Assembly (NCBI GenBank): GCA_944325605.1
Contig: CALVAX010000003.1
Location: forward strand, 124,001 to 188,000
DNA from: Candidatus Gastranaerophilales bacterium
Lineage (GTDB): Bacteria > Cyanobacteriota > Vampirovibrionia > Gastranaerophilales > Gastranaerophilaceae
Reading direction: 5' to 3'
DNA length: 64,000 nucleotides
The translations under genes and the position numbers were made by a program. The notes under the pieces are model-generated. The model was not told where the DNA came from. It did not search any database and saw nothing but the letters and a program-made list of their open reading frames with translations. Position 1 is the first letter of the stretch, and every line of letters begins with the position of its first letter. Of the stretch, positions 34,159 to 42,615 are shown piece by piece.

Positions 34159-35028
34159 ATGGAATTTATTGACAGTATTATTGAACATTTTGAAAAACTT
34201 GACAAACTCCTTAAATCTACACATATGGATTTCTTTGTCGGCATTGTTATTAACGTATTTATAATAGTTATTCTGTTTAAAATCGTCGATATGTTCGGCA
34301 GCAAGCTTAAACAACATATTCTCGCTAAAGATTCAAAAACTCAACTGGTTCAGTTTTTGCCCATCCTTGAAAAAATATTTAAATTTTTAATTGTTTTCTT
34401 TATTGTTGCATCGTTTTTGCAAAGTTTCGGATATTCGGTTACATCGCTGATTACAGGGTTTGGAATTACGGGTTTGGCTGTCGGCTTTGCGGCTAATGCC
34501 ACTATCGCAAATATTTTTGGCACCCTTTCTATTTTCAGCGACAAAGCTTATCGTATAGGAGATTATGTTATTGTAAATGGTGTTGAAGGTTATGTTGAAG
34601 ATGTAAATTTAATGTCTACAAAAATTAGAACGTTAGATAATTTTTTGTATATTGTCCCAAACAGCAGCGCTTCAAACGGAAATATCTGCAACATTTCCGC
34701 CGCTAAAAAGAGAAGAATTAACGAAGTATTCACTCTTACATACGACACATCAGACGAAAAGCTGGAGCGTGCTATTCATATTCTGAAAGAAATTCTTGAG
34801 GAAAATAAAGATATTCATAAAGATTATCTTGTTGTGGCAGACACTCTTGCCGATAGTTCAATAAACATAAGATGTATTGCCTATGCAAAAACCGGTTCTT
34901 ATAATGAATACAAAAAAATCCAGTCAGACTTTTTGCTTGAAGCTGTGAAACGTTTCAGAGCAGAAGGTTTGGACTTTGCGTTCCCGTCAACATCTTTGTA
35001 TGTCGAAAAAGCGGGCAATATTTTATGA
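34159..35028 (+). CDS. mscS: Small-conductance mechanosensitive ion channel (MscS family)
   Basis: 289 residues from ATG 34159, 9 nt after AAGG; an ATG at 34138 is an alternative, while the longer frame to 33967 would read through tRNA-Gly antisense. Membrane helices near 28-50, 68-95 and 100-125 precede the pore helix GFGITGLAVGFAANATIANIFGTLSIFSDKAYRIGDYV, the MscS hallmark with its Gly/Ala pattern, then the beta domain (VEGYVEDVNLMSTKIRT, PNSSASNGNICN) and an alpha/beta cytoplasmic end. It releases solutes under hypo-osmotic shock. It overlaps rlmH by 4 bp. Confidence 0.93.
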   Translation: MEFIDSIIEHFEKLDKLLKSTHMDFFVGIVINVFIIVILFKIVDMFGSKLKQHILAKDSKTQLVQFLPILEKIFKFLIVFFIVASFLQSFGYSVTSLITGFGITGLAVGFAANATIANIFGTLSIFSDKAYRIGDYVIVNGVEGYVEDVNLMSTKIRTLDNFLYIVPNSSASNGNICNISAAKKRRINEVFTLTYDTSDEKLERAIHILKEILEENKDIHKDYLVVADTLADSSINIRCIAYAKTGSYNEYKKIQSDFLLEAVKRFRAEGLDFAFPSTSLYVEKAGNIL

Positions 35029-35495
35029 TTATAAAAATTATTGCTCTTGGAAAACTGAAAGAAAAATTTTTAAAAGACGGAATTGATGAATTTCAAAAAC
35101 GTCTGAAACCATATGCAAATTTTGAAATAATAGAGCTTTCGCCTGTTGAAATTAAGGACGGGCATCTTATTGCAAAAGCTTTGGATGAAGAAGCTGTGAA
35201 GATTATGGCGCATATAAAACAGTCTTCGTATGTAATTACGCTGGAAATTGGCGGGAAGATGCTTTCGTCAGAGGATTTTGCCATAAAAATAGATGAACTT
35301 ACAAAAGACGGGATAAGCGAAATTGTTTTTGTAATAGGTTCATCCTGCGGGCTTTCGCCTAAGGTTTCTACGCGTGCGGATTTTAAAATGAGTCTTTCCA
35401 AGATGACATTTTTGCACCAGTTTGCAAGACTGATACTTGTAGAACAGATTTATCGGGCGTTTAAGATAATTAAAGGTGAAACTTATCACAAATAG
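35025..35495 (+). CDS. rlmH: 23S rRNA (pseudouridine1915-N3)-methyltransferase RlmH
   Basis: SPOUT-class methyltransferase acting on helix 69 of the assembled ribosome. 156 residues. Start MIIKIIALGKLKEKFLKDGIDEFQKRL; cofactor region FVIGSSCGLSPKVSTRADFKMSLSKMTFLHQFARLILVEQIYRAFKII, with the terminal GETYHK typical of the family (H-K/Y end). Family members commonly have IGGADGL where this one has IGSSCGL, a mild variation. The ATG overlaps the mscS stop. Confidence 0.95.
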   Translation: MIIKIIALGKLKEKFLKDGIDEFQKRLKPYANFEIIELSPVEIKDGHLIAKALDEEAVKIMAHIKQSSYVITLEIGGKMLSSEDFAIKIDELTKDGISEIVFVIGSSCGLSPKVSTRADFKMSLSKMTFLHQFARLILVEQIYRAFKIIKGETYHK

Positions 35496-35555
35496 TTTTA
35501 CATTTTCTCCCAAAAGTGATATACTCACTTTGTAGACAGTACAAGGGAGAGAAAA

Positions 35556-37283
35556 ATGGAAACTTTTGAACTTAATTATTCGCTTGAAGAATTAAAAAAG
35601 AGAACAAATAAAGAATATTTGAGCACCAAAAAGATGCTTGATATTGATGCTCCCGAGTATCTGGAACTTGCGGAAGGCGACAAAAAAGCTTTAAAAAATC
35701 TTGTAAAGGCGGCATTTTTTATTCAAAAAATATTTATGCGCCTGGATAACAGCAAAAATGCTGAATTTCAAGCGTTTTTAGACAGTGAAATTTTAAAGGG
35801 AAATGAGCGCGCCGAGTTAACAAAGATTTTGTTCAATGCGCAAAAAGGCATGTGCGCAATAGACAGAGAATCGACAAAAATAAATCTGGCAAAAGGTATT
35901 ACTGAACTTCCGGGAAAAGGTTTATATCCGGAAGATTTGACAAAGGAAGTCTTTCATAAAATTTTGATAAAAATGCTTAAAAAAGGTAAGGTTGAAGAAG
36001 TCCGCAAAATTTTAAATCAGCGTTCTATTGTTGAAAGAAAGGATAATGAACTTGTTGCGGTTGATTATGTAAACTTTTTCAGCGAAGAATTCAGAGTCGT
36101 TGCGGAAAAATTGGAGGCAGCCGCCGAAACATCTACAAATGAAGATTTTAATGAATATTTAAGACGTCAAGCGGCGGCATTAAGAACAGCAGACCCGATG
36201 CTTGATGCTTACGCGGACAAAAAGTGGGCAGAATTGCAGGATACACCGCTTGAATTCACGATAACAAGAGAAAATTACGCAGACGAAATGACGGAGAGTG
36301 TAATAGAGGATGAAGAATTAAAGGCGCTTTTGGATGAGCATAAGATAGTTCCGGTATCAAAAGATATGCTTGGCGGAAGGGTTGGAATTGTAAACAAAAA
36401 AGGAACGGAAGCTTTATTAAAGATTAAAGAATACCTGCCTCTGCTGGCCGCGAATATGCCTTATCATGAAGAATACGAACAGAATATTTCAAAGACTGAA
36501 GATGCAAAGCAGACTATGGTCGATGTTGATATAGTTGCATTAGCCGGAGATGTCGGGGCATATCGTGCAGGAATTACGCTTGCTGAAAATCTTCCAAATG
36601 ACGACAAATTGTCATTAACCATCGGCGGAGGCAGACGTAACGTTTATCACAGACAAATCAGGTTTATCTCTGACAGAGAAAAACTTCAAAAAAGACTTGA
36701 TGCGATATTGGATAAAGAACAGCACAAATATTATTTGGATGAAGCTGACCACTGGTTTACAATCGGGCATGAGAACACGCATTCTCTCGGCCCTAACAAA
36801 GGAACAGAGGCTCTTGGCAAGTACAAAAGCATAATTGAAGAAAATAAAGCCGATATGGGCGGACTTGCGTTTCTGGATTTGCTGGAAGAAAAGGGTATGT
36901 ATACTCATGAGCAAGTCCTGCAGATGCTTGTAACCTTTGCGGCAGACAATTTTCTCAAATCAAAACCGACGCTTTCTCAAGCCCACAGAGTCAGAACGGT
37001 AATGCAGACAAAATATTTCATTGAAAACGGCGCAATAGAATTGAATGCTGAAGGTAAAATTTATGTCAATATAGATAAAATGATACCGACAGCAAAGAAA
37101 ATGCTTGCTGAAATTGTAAGAATTCAGATAGACGGAGATTTCCAAAAAGGTGAAAAATATGTTCTTGACAATTTTGTCTGGACAGATGAGATGGAAGCAA
37201 TTTCAGAAAAACTCAGAGAAGTCGACAAAACTCTGAACGGACGTACTGAATCTCCGCTTGCGGCAATGCTCTTGAAAAGTTAA
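35556..37283 (+). CDS. M49-like (dipeptidyl-peptidase III related) zinc metallopeptidase
   Basis: 575 residues, cytoplasmic. A zinc signature GHENTHSLGP (HExxH at 405-409) is followed 20 residues later by IIEENKADMGGLAFLDLLEEKG, the third-ligand segment (E428/E429) of family M49. Eukaryotic DPP III uses HExxxH; the shorter HExxH and the spacing match the M49 branch found in bacteria and fused to Nudix domains in plants. The helical N-terminal half has LDAY and EEFRVVAEKLEAAA segments. AAGGGAGAG precedes the ATG. Peptidase activity and substrate are inferred; dipeptide release from peptides is the family norm. Confidence 0.78.
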   Translation: METFELNYSLEELKKRTNKEYLSTKKMLDIDAPEYLELAEGDKKALKNLVKAAFFIQKIFMRLDNSKNAEFQAFLDSEILKGNERAELTKILFNAQKGMCAIDRESTKINLAKGITELPGKGLYPEDLTKEVFHKILIKMLKKGKVEEVRKILNQRSIVERKDNELVAVDYVNFFSEEFRVVAEKLEAAAETSTNEDFNEYLRRQAAALRTADPMLDAYADKKWAELQDTPLEFTITRENYADEMTESVIEDEELKALLDEHKIVPVSKDMLGGRVGIVNKKGTEALLKIKEYLPLLAANMPYHEEYEQNISKTEDAKQTMVDVDIVALAGDVGAYRAGITLAENLPNDDKLSLTIGGGRRNVYHRQIRFISDREKLQKRLDAILDKEQHKYYLDEADHWFTIGHENTHSLGPNKGTEALGKYKSIIEENKADMGGLAFLDLLEEKGMYTHEQVLQMLVTFAADNFLKSKPTLSQAHRVRTVMQTKYFIENGAIELNAEGKIYVNIDKMIPTAKKMLAEIVRIQIDGDFQKGEKYVLDNFVWTDEMEAISEKLREVDKTLNGRTESPLAAMLLKS

Positions 37284-37292
37284 GGTGTTGAT

Positions 37293-37841
37293 ATGTCTAA
37301 GAAATTATATTTCTATCCTTACGAAAAACCCTCAGTGAAAATAGTATGGGTAATTTTTGCTTTGCTATTTTCATCAATTATATTGTTTTCTCCAGATCAG
37401 AGTTTTAAGTTGCCGGCTCGGTTGTTTGTAGCTCTATCTGCCGGCGTTTTTCCGTTTTTATTCGTTTATTTAATATTATACTGGTCAACGGCGGCTGATA
37501 AAAAGTCAATTGTGAGATTCATCAAGTTGAAAAAGAAAAATCTTGAAATTATTTTTCGGGATAAATCTGTAAAAATTTATCCTGTAGAAAATATAAGTTC
37601 AATTTCAATCAGCTATGAAGGCCGTTTGTTTCCTTTATCTTGGGGACCTCCAAGATGGTCAGATGTTTCAATCGGCATAAAGGCATTGGGTTTTGAAACT
37701 TCTCAACTTTCAGCATGCGAATTTAGTACTATGGTTTGGGCATCAGCCATTGAATTGGTAAAATATGCAAAAGAAAATAATATCAAGATATTTTACAATT
37801 CTGATGAAACCGGAAACTATTTTGAAAAGCTCTGCCGTTAA
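37293..37841 (+). CDS. Membrane protein with two helices and PH-like domain, unknown function
   Basis: 182 residues. Two membrane helices (about 19-38 and 45-66) form a hairpin near the N-terminus, followed by a beta-rich cytoplasmic domain of about 100 residues that begins IVRFIKLKKKNLEIIFRDKSVKIYPVENISSISISYEGR, a pattern of bacterial PH-like or DUF304-type proteins. It starts 10 bp after the M49 gene ends and has AAGG nearby, so the two are likely one operon. It converges with folE2 (4-bp overlap). Confidence 0.75.
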   Translation: MSKKLYFYPYEKPSVKIVWVIFALLFSSIILFSPDQSFKLPARLFVALSAGVFPFLFVYLILYWSTAADKKSIVRFIKLKKKNLEIIFRDKSVKIYPVENISSISISYEGRLFPLSWGPPRWSDVSIGIKALGFETSQLSACEFSTMVWASAIELVKYAKENNIKIFYNSDETGNYFEKLCR

Positions 37842-38620
37842 ACTTTGCTTTCTCTTTGATAAGCCCAGGCAGAATGATTATGAATGCTTTCAAAAGCTTC
37901 GCATTCAACTTCAAATTCGTTTACAATCGAGTTTTCTCTAAGTTTAACAACAACATCTCTTAAAACATCTTCAACAAATTTAGGATTTGAGTATGCTTTT
38001 TCTGTCACAAATTTCTCGTCTTCACGTTTCAAAAGAGGATACACCGGACAGCTTGCGCAAGATTCCACCATATCTATCAAATCCTCAAGCCAGATGTGCT
38101 TATCTTCATCATAAGAAACTCTGACACGGATAAAAGCCCTCTGGTTGTGCGCACCGTTGTCTGAAATCTCTTTTGAACAAGGGCAAAGAGTTGTTACAGG
38201 AACTTCCGCTCCGAGGATGAATTTATAGTTATTGTTTTCGATTTGTCCTTTAAAAATACATTCATAACTCATTGGCGACGCAAGTTTTGTTACCGGCGAA
38301 AGTTTGTCTATAAAATAAGTAAACTTAAATTCCAACTCTCCGCTTTTGGCCTCAAGACGATTGATAATTTCTTCAAGGCAGCCTTTAATATCAACCCCGA
38401 GAAGGTTTTTATTTCTCCACTCGGTCAAAACCTCGACAAATCGTGACATATGCGTTCCTTTGTAATCTCTTGGCAGAGAAACATTAACCTTTGCTTTCGC
38501 GCATACAACCTGATTGGAATTGTTTTTTCGCTGGATAATAAGCGGTAATTCAAGATGCTTAATCCCGACTTTTTGAATATCAACGTTTCTTTCGTCTTTT
38601 AGGTTTTGGATGTCTTTCAT
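37838..38620 (-). CDS. folE2: GTP cyclohydrolase FolE2 (type IB)
   Basis: Converts GTP to 7,8-dihydroneopterin triphosphate for folate and, where present, queuosine. 260 residues. The catalytic motif TTLCPCSKEISDNGAHNQRAF holds the catalytic Cys and the conserved His; GTHMSRFVEVL near residue 57 and the C-terminal NHSAWAYQ are family marks. Type IB enzymes use Mn2+ or Fe2+ and are often kept for low-zinc conditions; no Zur-like operator is visible. The stop overlaps the convergent neighbour by 4 bp. No clear Shine-Dalgarno sequence precedes the ATG. Confidence 0.95.
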   Translation of the reverse strand: MKDIQNLKDERNVDIQKVGIKHLELPLIIQRKNNSNQVVCAKAKVNVSLPRDYKGTHMSRFVEVLTEWRNKNLLGVDIKGCLEEIINRLEAKSGELEFKFTYFIDKLSPVTKLASPMSYECIFKGQIENNNYKFILGAEVPVTTLCPCSKEISDNGAHNQRAFIRVRVSYDEDKHIWLEDLIDMVESCASCPVYPLLKREDEKFVTEKAYSNPKFVEDVLRDVVVKLRENSIVNEFEVECEAFESIHNHSAWAYQRESKV

Positions 38621-38696
38621 AAATTTTCTTTCAAATGTTAATTTTTGTTAAAATTGACCACAAAAAATAGCAATTTTTTGGGAATAATATACTTAT

Positions 38697-38768
38697 TATA
38701 AATATATAAAGCTCTCTCTTCTTATTTAAACGGATAGGCCTTGAAAAATCAAGGTCTTTTTTTTGTCA
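38697..38768 (+). ncRNA. Candidate small RNA ending in a terminator hairpin
   Basis: A -10-like TATAAAT (38697-38703) precedes about 55 nt that end in a stem, AGGCCTTGA (38736-38744) with TCAAGGTCT (38749-38757), followed by eight or more T. No protein gene reads into this terminator on the + strand: folE2 points away and the thioredoxin gene is on the other strand. The promoter is weak (no good -35), so this is tentative. Confidence 0.35.
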
Positions 38769-38801
38769 AAAAATAAGCGGACTTAATATATAAGCCCGCT
38801 T
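38768..38801 (-). terminator. Terminator of the thioredoxin-like gene
   Basis: AAGCGG-A-CTTA with TAAG-C-CCGCTT (38775-38801), one internal mismatch; on the minus strand it is followed by ATTTTTTGA. It lies just after the gene's stop at 38806. Confidence 0.8.
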
Positions 38802-38805
38802 TATT

Positions 38806-39276
38806 TTATTTTTTAGAAGCTTTGTCTAACAAACCTCTGATTCTCAGGTACCTGTCAAGTTCAGTTCTGAATTTTGGAAGGTTCTGATAAATAGCGTTGT
38901 TAATTAAAAATCTGTTGTCATACTTTGGGTCAATAACGTATACCGTCGGGAAACCGGTTAAAGCGACATCTTCAACGAGGTCTTTGTTAGCCGGATCTTC
39001 GACATTAAGCATAACAAAATTGTATTTAGTAATGTAGAGCATGCTTAAAACTTTAAACTTAGGCATAAATCTTAAGCAGTAACCGCACCAGTCAACGTAG
39101 AATAGAGCAATCATCGGCTTGTCGCTTTCGAGAGCTTGTTCGTAGGAAATCCCGACTTTATAGTCTGATGGTTTTTCTTTTTTATCAAAAGCACCGGTCG
39201 CAACGGCAAATCCGGCAGCTGATGTCAATATAACAACAAGCAAAATAGCTAAAGTAATTATAATTTTCTTTTTCAT
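38806..39276 (-). CDS. Membrane-anchored thioredoxin-like protein
   Basis: 156 residues. An uncleaved N-terminal anchor (about 4-27) holds a thioredoxin fold outside the cytoplasm: FYVDWCGYCLRFMPKF contains the active CGYC pair (about 64-67), and GFPTVYVID provides the cis-proline. The CGYC dipeptide differs from Trx (CGPC) and is close to thiol-disulphide exchange proteins such as those for cytochrome or periplasmic protein maturation. GGAGGA precedes the ATG. A reductase partner (CcdA/DsbD) is not in the window, so its direction of electron flow is unknown. Confidence 0.88.
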   Translation of the reverse strand: MKKKIIITLAILLVVILTSAAGFAVATGAFDKKEKPSDYKVGISYEQALESDKPMIALFYVDWCGYCLRFMPKFKVLSMLYITKYNFVMLNVEDPANKDLVEDVALTGFPTVYVIDPKYDNRFLINNAIYQNLPKFRTELDRYLRIRGLLDKASKK

Positions 39277-39349
39277 GAAATCCTCCTCTTGTGAATATTA
39301 TACAACAAACAGAATGTTCTTGACAAATTCACAAAACTTTACAAAAGGC

Positions 39350-39378
39350 TTGAAAAAGTATATACTATGATATATACT
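39350..39378 (+). promoter_or_regulatory. Promoter of the RpoD-like sigma factor gene
   Basis: TTGAAA (39350-39355), 17-bp spacer, TATACT (39373-39378); close to the consensus. The leader is about 65 nt, with AAGGAG at 39433-39438. Confidence 0.75.
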
Positions 39379-39450
39379 AAGTATATAATCCGTACAAAAA
39401 GTGTATGTTGTTCTCGTGTAATAAAATTAAATAAGGAGTTTAAGCAGAGT

Positions 39451-40356
39451 ATGAGTAAGAACACACCTGTAAAAATGAAGAAGGCAAAATCCAATCCTGC
39501 CCGAAATGAGGTTTTGGCGTGCGGAGGCGGTGAATTTACCGATTATTTAAGAGAGATATCCAATTACCCCGTTTTGACAATCGCAGAAGAGAAGGATTTA
39601 GCAAGAAGAGCAAAAGAAGGCGACACAGAGGCCAAAAAGCATCTGGTGCAGTCAAATTTGCGAGTAGTAGTGACGATAGCCAAAAAAGTTATTCATAATT
39701 CACCCCTGCCGCTGGTGGATTTAATTCAGGAGGGCAATCTGGGGCTGATGATAGCTGCAGAGAAATTCAATTACAAACTCGGCTACAAATTTTCGACATA
39801 TGCAAGCTGGTGGATAAAGCAGTCAATGTTCAAAGCGATATCAGAGCAGTCGCATTGTATGCGGATTCCTGTGTACATTCAGGAAACCCTGTCGAAGTTT
39901 TCCAGAGTCAAGTCAGAGATGGAAAGACAATATAACTGTCAGGTTAACAATAAAGACGTGGCAAAGAAAATGAATATAGAGCCTGACAAGATAGAAAGTT
40001 TTCTGTCAGCTTATACGAAGACGATTTCAATAGAGAGCGGGCTGGAGAGGGCCGACGGCAACGAAATAAATGTAGCGGACATTCTGGAGGATAAAAAGGC
40101 TTCAGTGACGGCGAAGGCAGAGTATGAGAACCTGAAAAACGATATAGCGATAGTAATATCGACCTTAAAAGAAAGAGAGCAGGACGTAGTCAAAATGCGT
40201 TACGGTTTGGGCAATGCGGCGCGGCTGACGCTGGAAGAAATCGGCAACATATACGGAGTCACAAAAGAATGTATACGCCAGACAGAGATGAGGGCGTTGC
40301 AGAAGATGCGAATGTCAGCGCTTTCGCAGGAACTTTTGTCAGGTTATATAGGATAA
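39451..40356 (+). CDS. Sigma-70 family RNA polymerase sigma factor (RpoD/group 2 type)
   Basis: 301 residues. Region 1.2 (FTDYLREISNYPVLTIAEEKDLARRAKEGD), region 2 (NLRVVVTIAKKVIHNSPLPLVDLIQEGNLGLMIAAEKFNYKLGYKFSTYASWWIKQSM), region 3 and region 4.2 (TLEEIGNIYGVTKECIRQTEMRALQKMR) are all present, but the acidic N-terminal region 1.1 and the large non-conserved domain are missing. That is the RpoS/SigB-C layout of group 2 rather than the primary sigma. The upstream ATG at 39367 would lie inside the -10; ATG 39451, 12 nt after AAGGAG, is preferred. It is followed by a terminator and a 1.6-kb repeat region. Confidence 0.88.
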   Translation: MSKNTPVKMKKAKSNPARNEVLACGGGEFTDYLREISNYPVLTIAEEKDLARRAKEGDTEAKKHLVQSNLRVVVTIAKKVIHNSPLPLVDLIQEGNLGLMIAAEKFNYKLGYKFSTYASWWIKQSMFKAISEQSHCMRIPVYIQETLSKFSRVKSEMERQYNCQVNNKDVAKKMNIEPDKIESFLSAYTKTISIESGLERADGNEINVADILEDKKASVTAKAEYENLKNDIAIVISTLKEREQDVVKMRYGLGNAARLTLEEIGNIYGVTKECIRQTEMRALQKMRMSALSQELLSGYIG

Positions 40357-40401
40357 TAATGCTCGTGTGTTTATATATATCTCGTGTTAAGTGACAGTTA
40401 C

Positions 40402-40424
40402 AGCCGCCTAAAGGGCGGTTTTAT
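40402..40424 (+). terminator. Terminator after the sigma factor gene
   Basis: CCGCC with GGCGG around a short loop (40404-40418), followed by TTTTATTTT. Confidence 0.85.
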
Positions 40425-40548
40425 TTTGAGTGAGGGGTGAAGAGTGAAGAGGGTTGAAAGGTTGAACGGTTGAATGGTTGAAGGGATTGTTACAAAATGA
40501 TTCCCTCTCCCCTTGTGGCTGAGGGTTAGGGTGAGGGTAAACTCCGCC

Positions 40549-40629
40549 CCATTTTGTCTTACACTGTCATTCTGAACTTGTTTCAGAATCCCGTTGAGAT
40601 ACTGAGATAAACTCAGCATGACAAAATGG
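40549..40629. repeat. Palindromic repeat, family A, copy 2
   Basis: 81 bp, ends CCATTTTGTC and GACAAAATGG; inner hairpins TTCTGAAC with GTTTCAGAA and ACTGAG with CTCAGC. It differs from copy 1 mainly in the second hairpin. Confidence 0.85.
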
Positions 40630-41216
40630 GGCGGAAGAGAAGAGTGAAGAGGGTTGAAAGGGTGAATGGTTGAAAAGTTGAACGGTTCGTTACGTAAATA
40701 AATCCCCACGCCCCTTGTGGGCGAGGGTTAGGGTGAGGGGTCGGACGGGAAAGTGAGGGGTGAAGAGTGAAGAGGGTTGAAAGGTTGAACGGTTGAATGG
40801 TTGAAGGGATTGTTTTGGAATAAAAGATGTTAGGACGTTAAGACAGCTCCCCATTTTGTCTTACACTGTCATTCTGAGGCGCCAGCCAAAGGGTTCTAAA
40901 AAACAACATGTCATTCTGAGCCGAAGGCGAAGAATCCCCATAAAGTCCAACGAGATTCTTCGGTCGTAAACTTCCTCAGAATGACATGGAAAAAACCTCC
41001 TCTCCCTAGAGGGGAGAGGGAAGAAATTGTTAGTGAGCAGAAGCGAACTTACAATTTCGGGTGTGGGTGACAGAACCGTAGCCCTTTGGTCGGATTTACA
41101 AATACGACAAAACAACACGTCATCCTGAGGCGCACGAGCAGAGGGTGAAGGGCGTAAGCCGTACCCCGTTTAGCGCGAGTGCGAGAAGCCGAAGGATCCC
41201 CTAAAAATTTGAATAA

Positions 41217-41349
41217 GCCATTTTGTCATGCTGAGTTTATCTCAGCATCTCAACGAGATTCTGTGGGAAACCAGACATTTTGCACGAAATCAAAGATTTC
41301 GGCAAAAGCAGTCAAACAAGTTCAGAATGACAGTGGTAGACAAAATGGC
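41217..41349. repeat. Palindromic repeat, family A, copy 3 (inverted, interrupted)
   Basis: Reverse orientation: GCCATTTTGTC at the left, ACAAAATGGCG at the right. The middle carries about 50 bp of foreign sequence (around 41262-41318), so the second hairpin is split; this suggests insertion of one element into another. Confidence 0.75.
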
Positions 41350-41757
41350 GCTTACCACTTAGCAATTGCGGAAACATACATCACACCCCGACCATAGCGG
41401 AGCGAACAATCAATGTTCCGTTTCTGAACAACAAAGCAAGTGTTGTTTGAGCGTAAGCGAGTTCACTTGCTTAATTGAAACGGTTACAATTGATTAGTGA
41501 GAGAAGCTCAGGTCGGGAGCTTCTTTGCGGTACTTTCTTGTCGGCACAAGAAAGTACGGATTAAAGAAACAAAAAGTTGGACGAGTATGCCCAACCTACA
41601 TTCTTAACTGCTTCCTCTCCCGCAAGGGGCGAGGAAAAATGAAAACAATCCGTCATTGCGAGCGCAAGCGAAGCAATCCAGAAAAGTCGGATTAGTAAAT
41701 CCGACCTACTTAAATGTCATCCTGAGGCACCAGCCGAAGGATCTAAAGAAAAATTTA

Positions 41758-41840
41758 GCCATTTTGTCTTAGACGGTCATTCTGAACTCGTTTCAGAATC
41801 CCGTTGAGATCCTGAACTAAATTCAGGATGACAAAATGGC
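41758..41840. repeat. Palindromic repeat, family A, copy 4
   Basis: 83 bp with perfect ends GCCATTTTGTC and GACAAAATGGC, and both inner hairpins intact. It matches copy 1 at most positions over its length. Confidence 0.85.
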
Positions 41841-42018
41841 AGAAATAAAAGATTCTTCGCTTCGCTCAGAATGACAGAAAATAAAAAAGCTGGATTCTTT
41901 CGGGCTTCGCCCTCAGAATGACGAACCAATCCCCTCTCCCACAAGGAGAGAGAGAACTTAACCCTTCAACCTTTCAACTTTTCAACCAAAAAGAGGTTTA
42001 CTTTTCCACATAAAACCT

Positions 42019-42024
42019 TAAAAT
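42019..42024 (+). promoter_or_regulatory. -10 element aligned to a leaderless start
   Basis: TAAAAT ending exactly 6 nt before the ATG at 42031, with TTTACT (41997-42002) as a possible -35 at 16-bp spacing. No ribosome site is present. Confidence 0.5.
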
Positions 42025-42030
42025 ATTTGT

Positions 42031-42570
42031 ATGAAAAAGTTTTTGATAATGTTTTTTATATTCCTTTGTGCCTGTGCTAACACTGCATTTGCTGAAGGTG
42101 ATCTCTGGGACAACTTCGGCGATACAAACGTTTACGGCCAAAAACCTGTCACAGACGAAGAATTCGAAAAAGCTCTCGAAAGCAAAAAAGGCAAGCCTAA
42201 AAAGCCAAAAGATAGACTTCTCAGAAACGGCGAGGCTTTTCAGGAAAGCAATGAAACCGAAGTTCTATCAAAAATGCCCGCGGAACTCCCCATCCTTCTT
42301 GTGCCCGCAAATCTCGAAATTAAAAAAGATGTTATTCTTCCTGTCGGTCACTATCAGGTTAAAGGAGTAAAAAAAGACGGCAAAATCTTCCTTCAGCTTT
42401 TCCAGTCAAGCGAATTGCTCGCAAGCATTCCGGCCATTGAAACCAAAGACGATTTCGGCGAAGATGAAATTAATTTCGTAAGGCTTATCGGTGTGAACGA
42501 AAATCAGGTTAAAATAATTTTCGGCTCGCTTGATTTTAATGCCTATGCTGTTGTGAAAATTGCGCAGTAA
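42031..42570 (+). CDS. Exported protein of unknown function
   Basis: 179 residues. Signal peptide MKKFLIMFFIFLCACANTAFAEGD; the Cys residues within it could also support a lipobox-like reading (LCAC), so a lipoprotein is possible. The mature part has a Lys-rich helical region (EFEKALESKKGKPKKPKDRLL) and a beta domain (ILPVGHYQVKGVKKDGKIFLQLFQSSELLASIPAI). There is no ribosome site; the start appears leaderless. No family recognised. It is followed by deoB after 45 bp. Confidence 0.75.
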   Translation: MKKFLIMFFIFLCACANTAFAEGDLWDNFGDTNVYGQKPVTDEEFEKALESKKGKPKKPKDRLLRNGEAFQESNETEVLSKMPAELPILLVPANLEIKKDVILPVGHYQVKGVKKDGKIFLQLFQSSELLASIPAIETKDDFGEDEINFVRLIGVNENQVKIIFGSLDFNAYAVVKIAQ

Positions 42571-42615
42571 AATTGTTATTTTTTGATATAATAAAATGTA
42601 AAAGGGGGCAGTGTG

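Larger units (their letters stand above)
40425..42010. repeat. Gene-free mosaic of dispersed repeats (about 1.6 kb)
   Basis: No convincing coding region. A perfect 62-bp direct repeat lies at 40430-40491 and 40753-40814 (rich in GGTTGAA units), with a diverged copy near 40635-40690. C/T-rich segments of the type CCCTCTCCC...GAGGGTTAGGGTGAGGG occur near 40502-40540 and 40703-40743. Family A palindromes are at 40549-40629, 41217-41349 (inverted) and 41758-41840. Family B pieces (TCATTCTGAG...GAAGAATCC and its reverse) lie at about 40866-40990, 41100-41215, 41650-41750 and 41850-41925. Open frames here (40398-40709, 40861-41118, 41179-41397) are translated repeats. Confidence 0.9.

Noticed and set aside
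40398-41397. Three open frames (103, 85 and 72 codons) in the repeat mosaic
   Set aside because: They translate repeat sequence, overlap a terminator and palindromes, and have no start signals.
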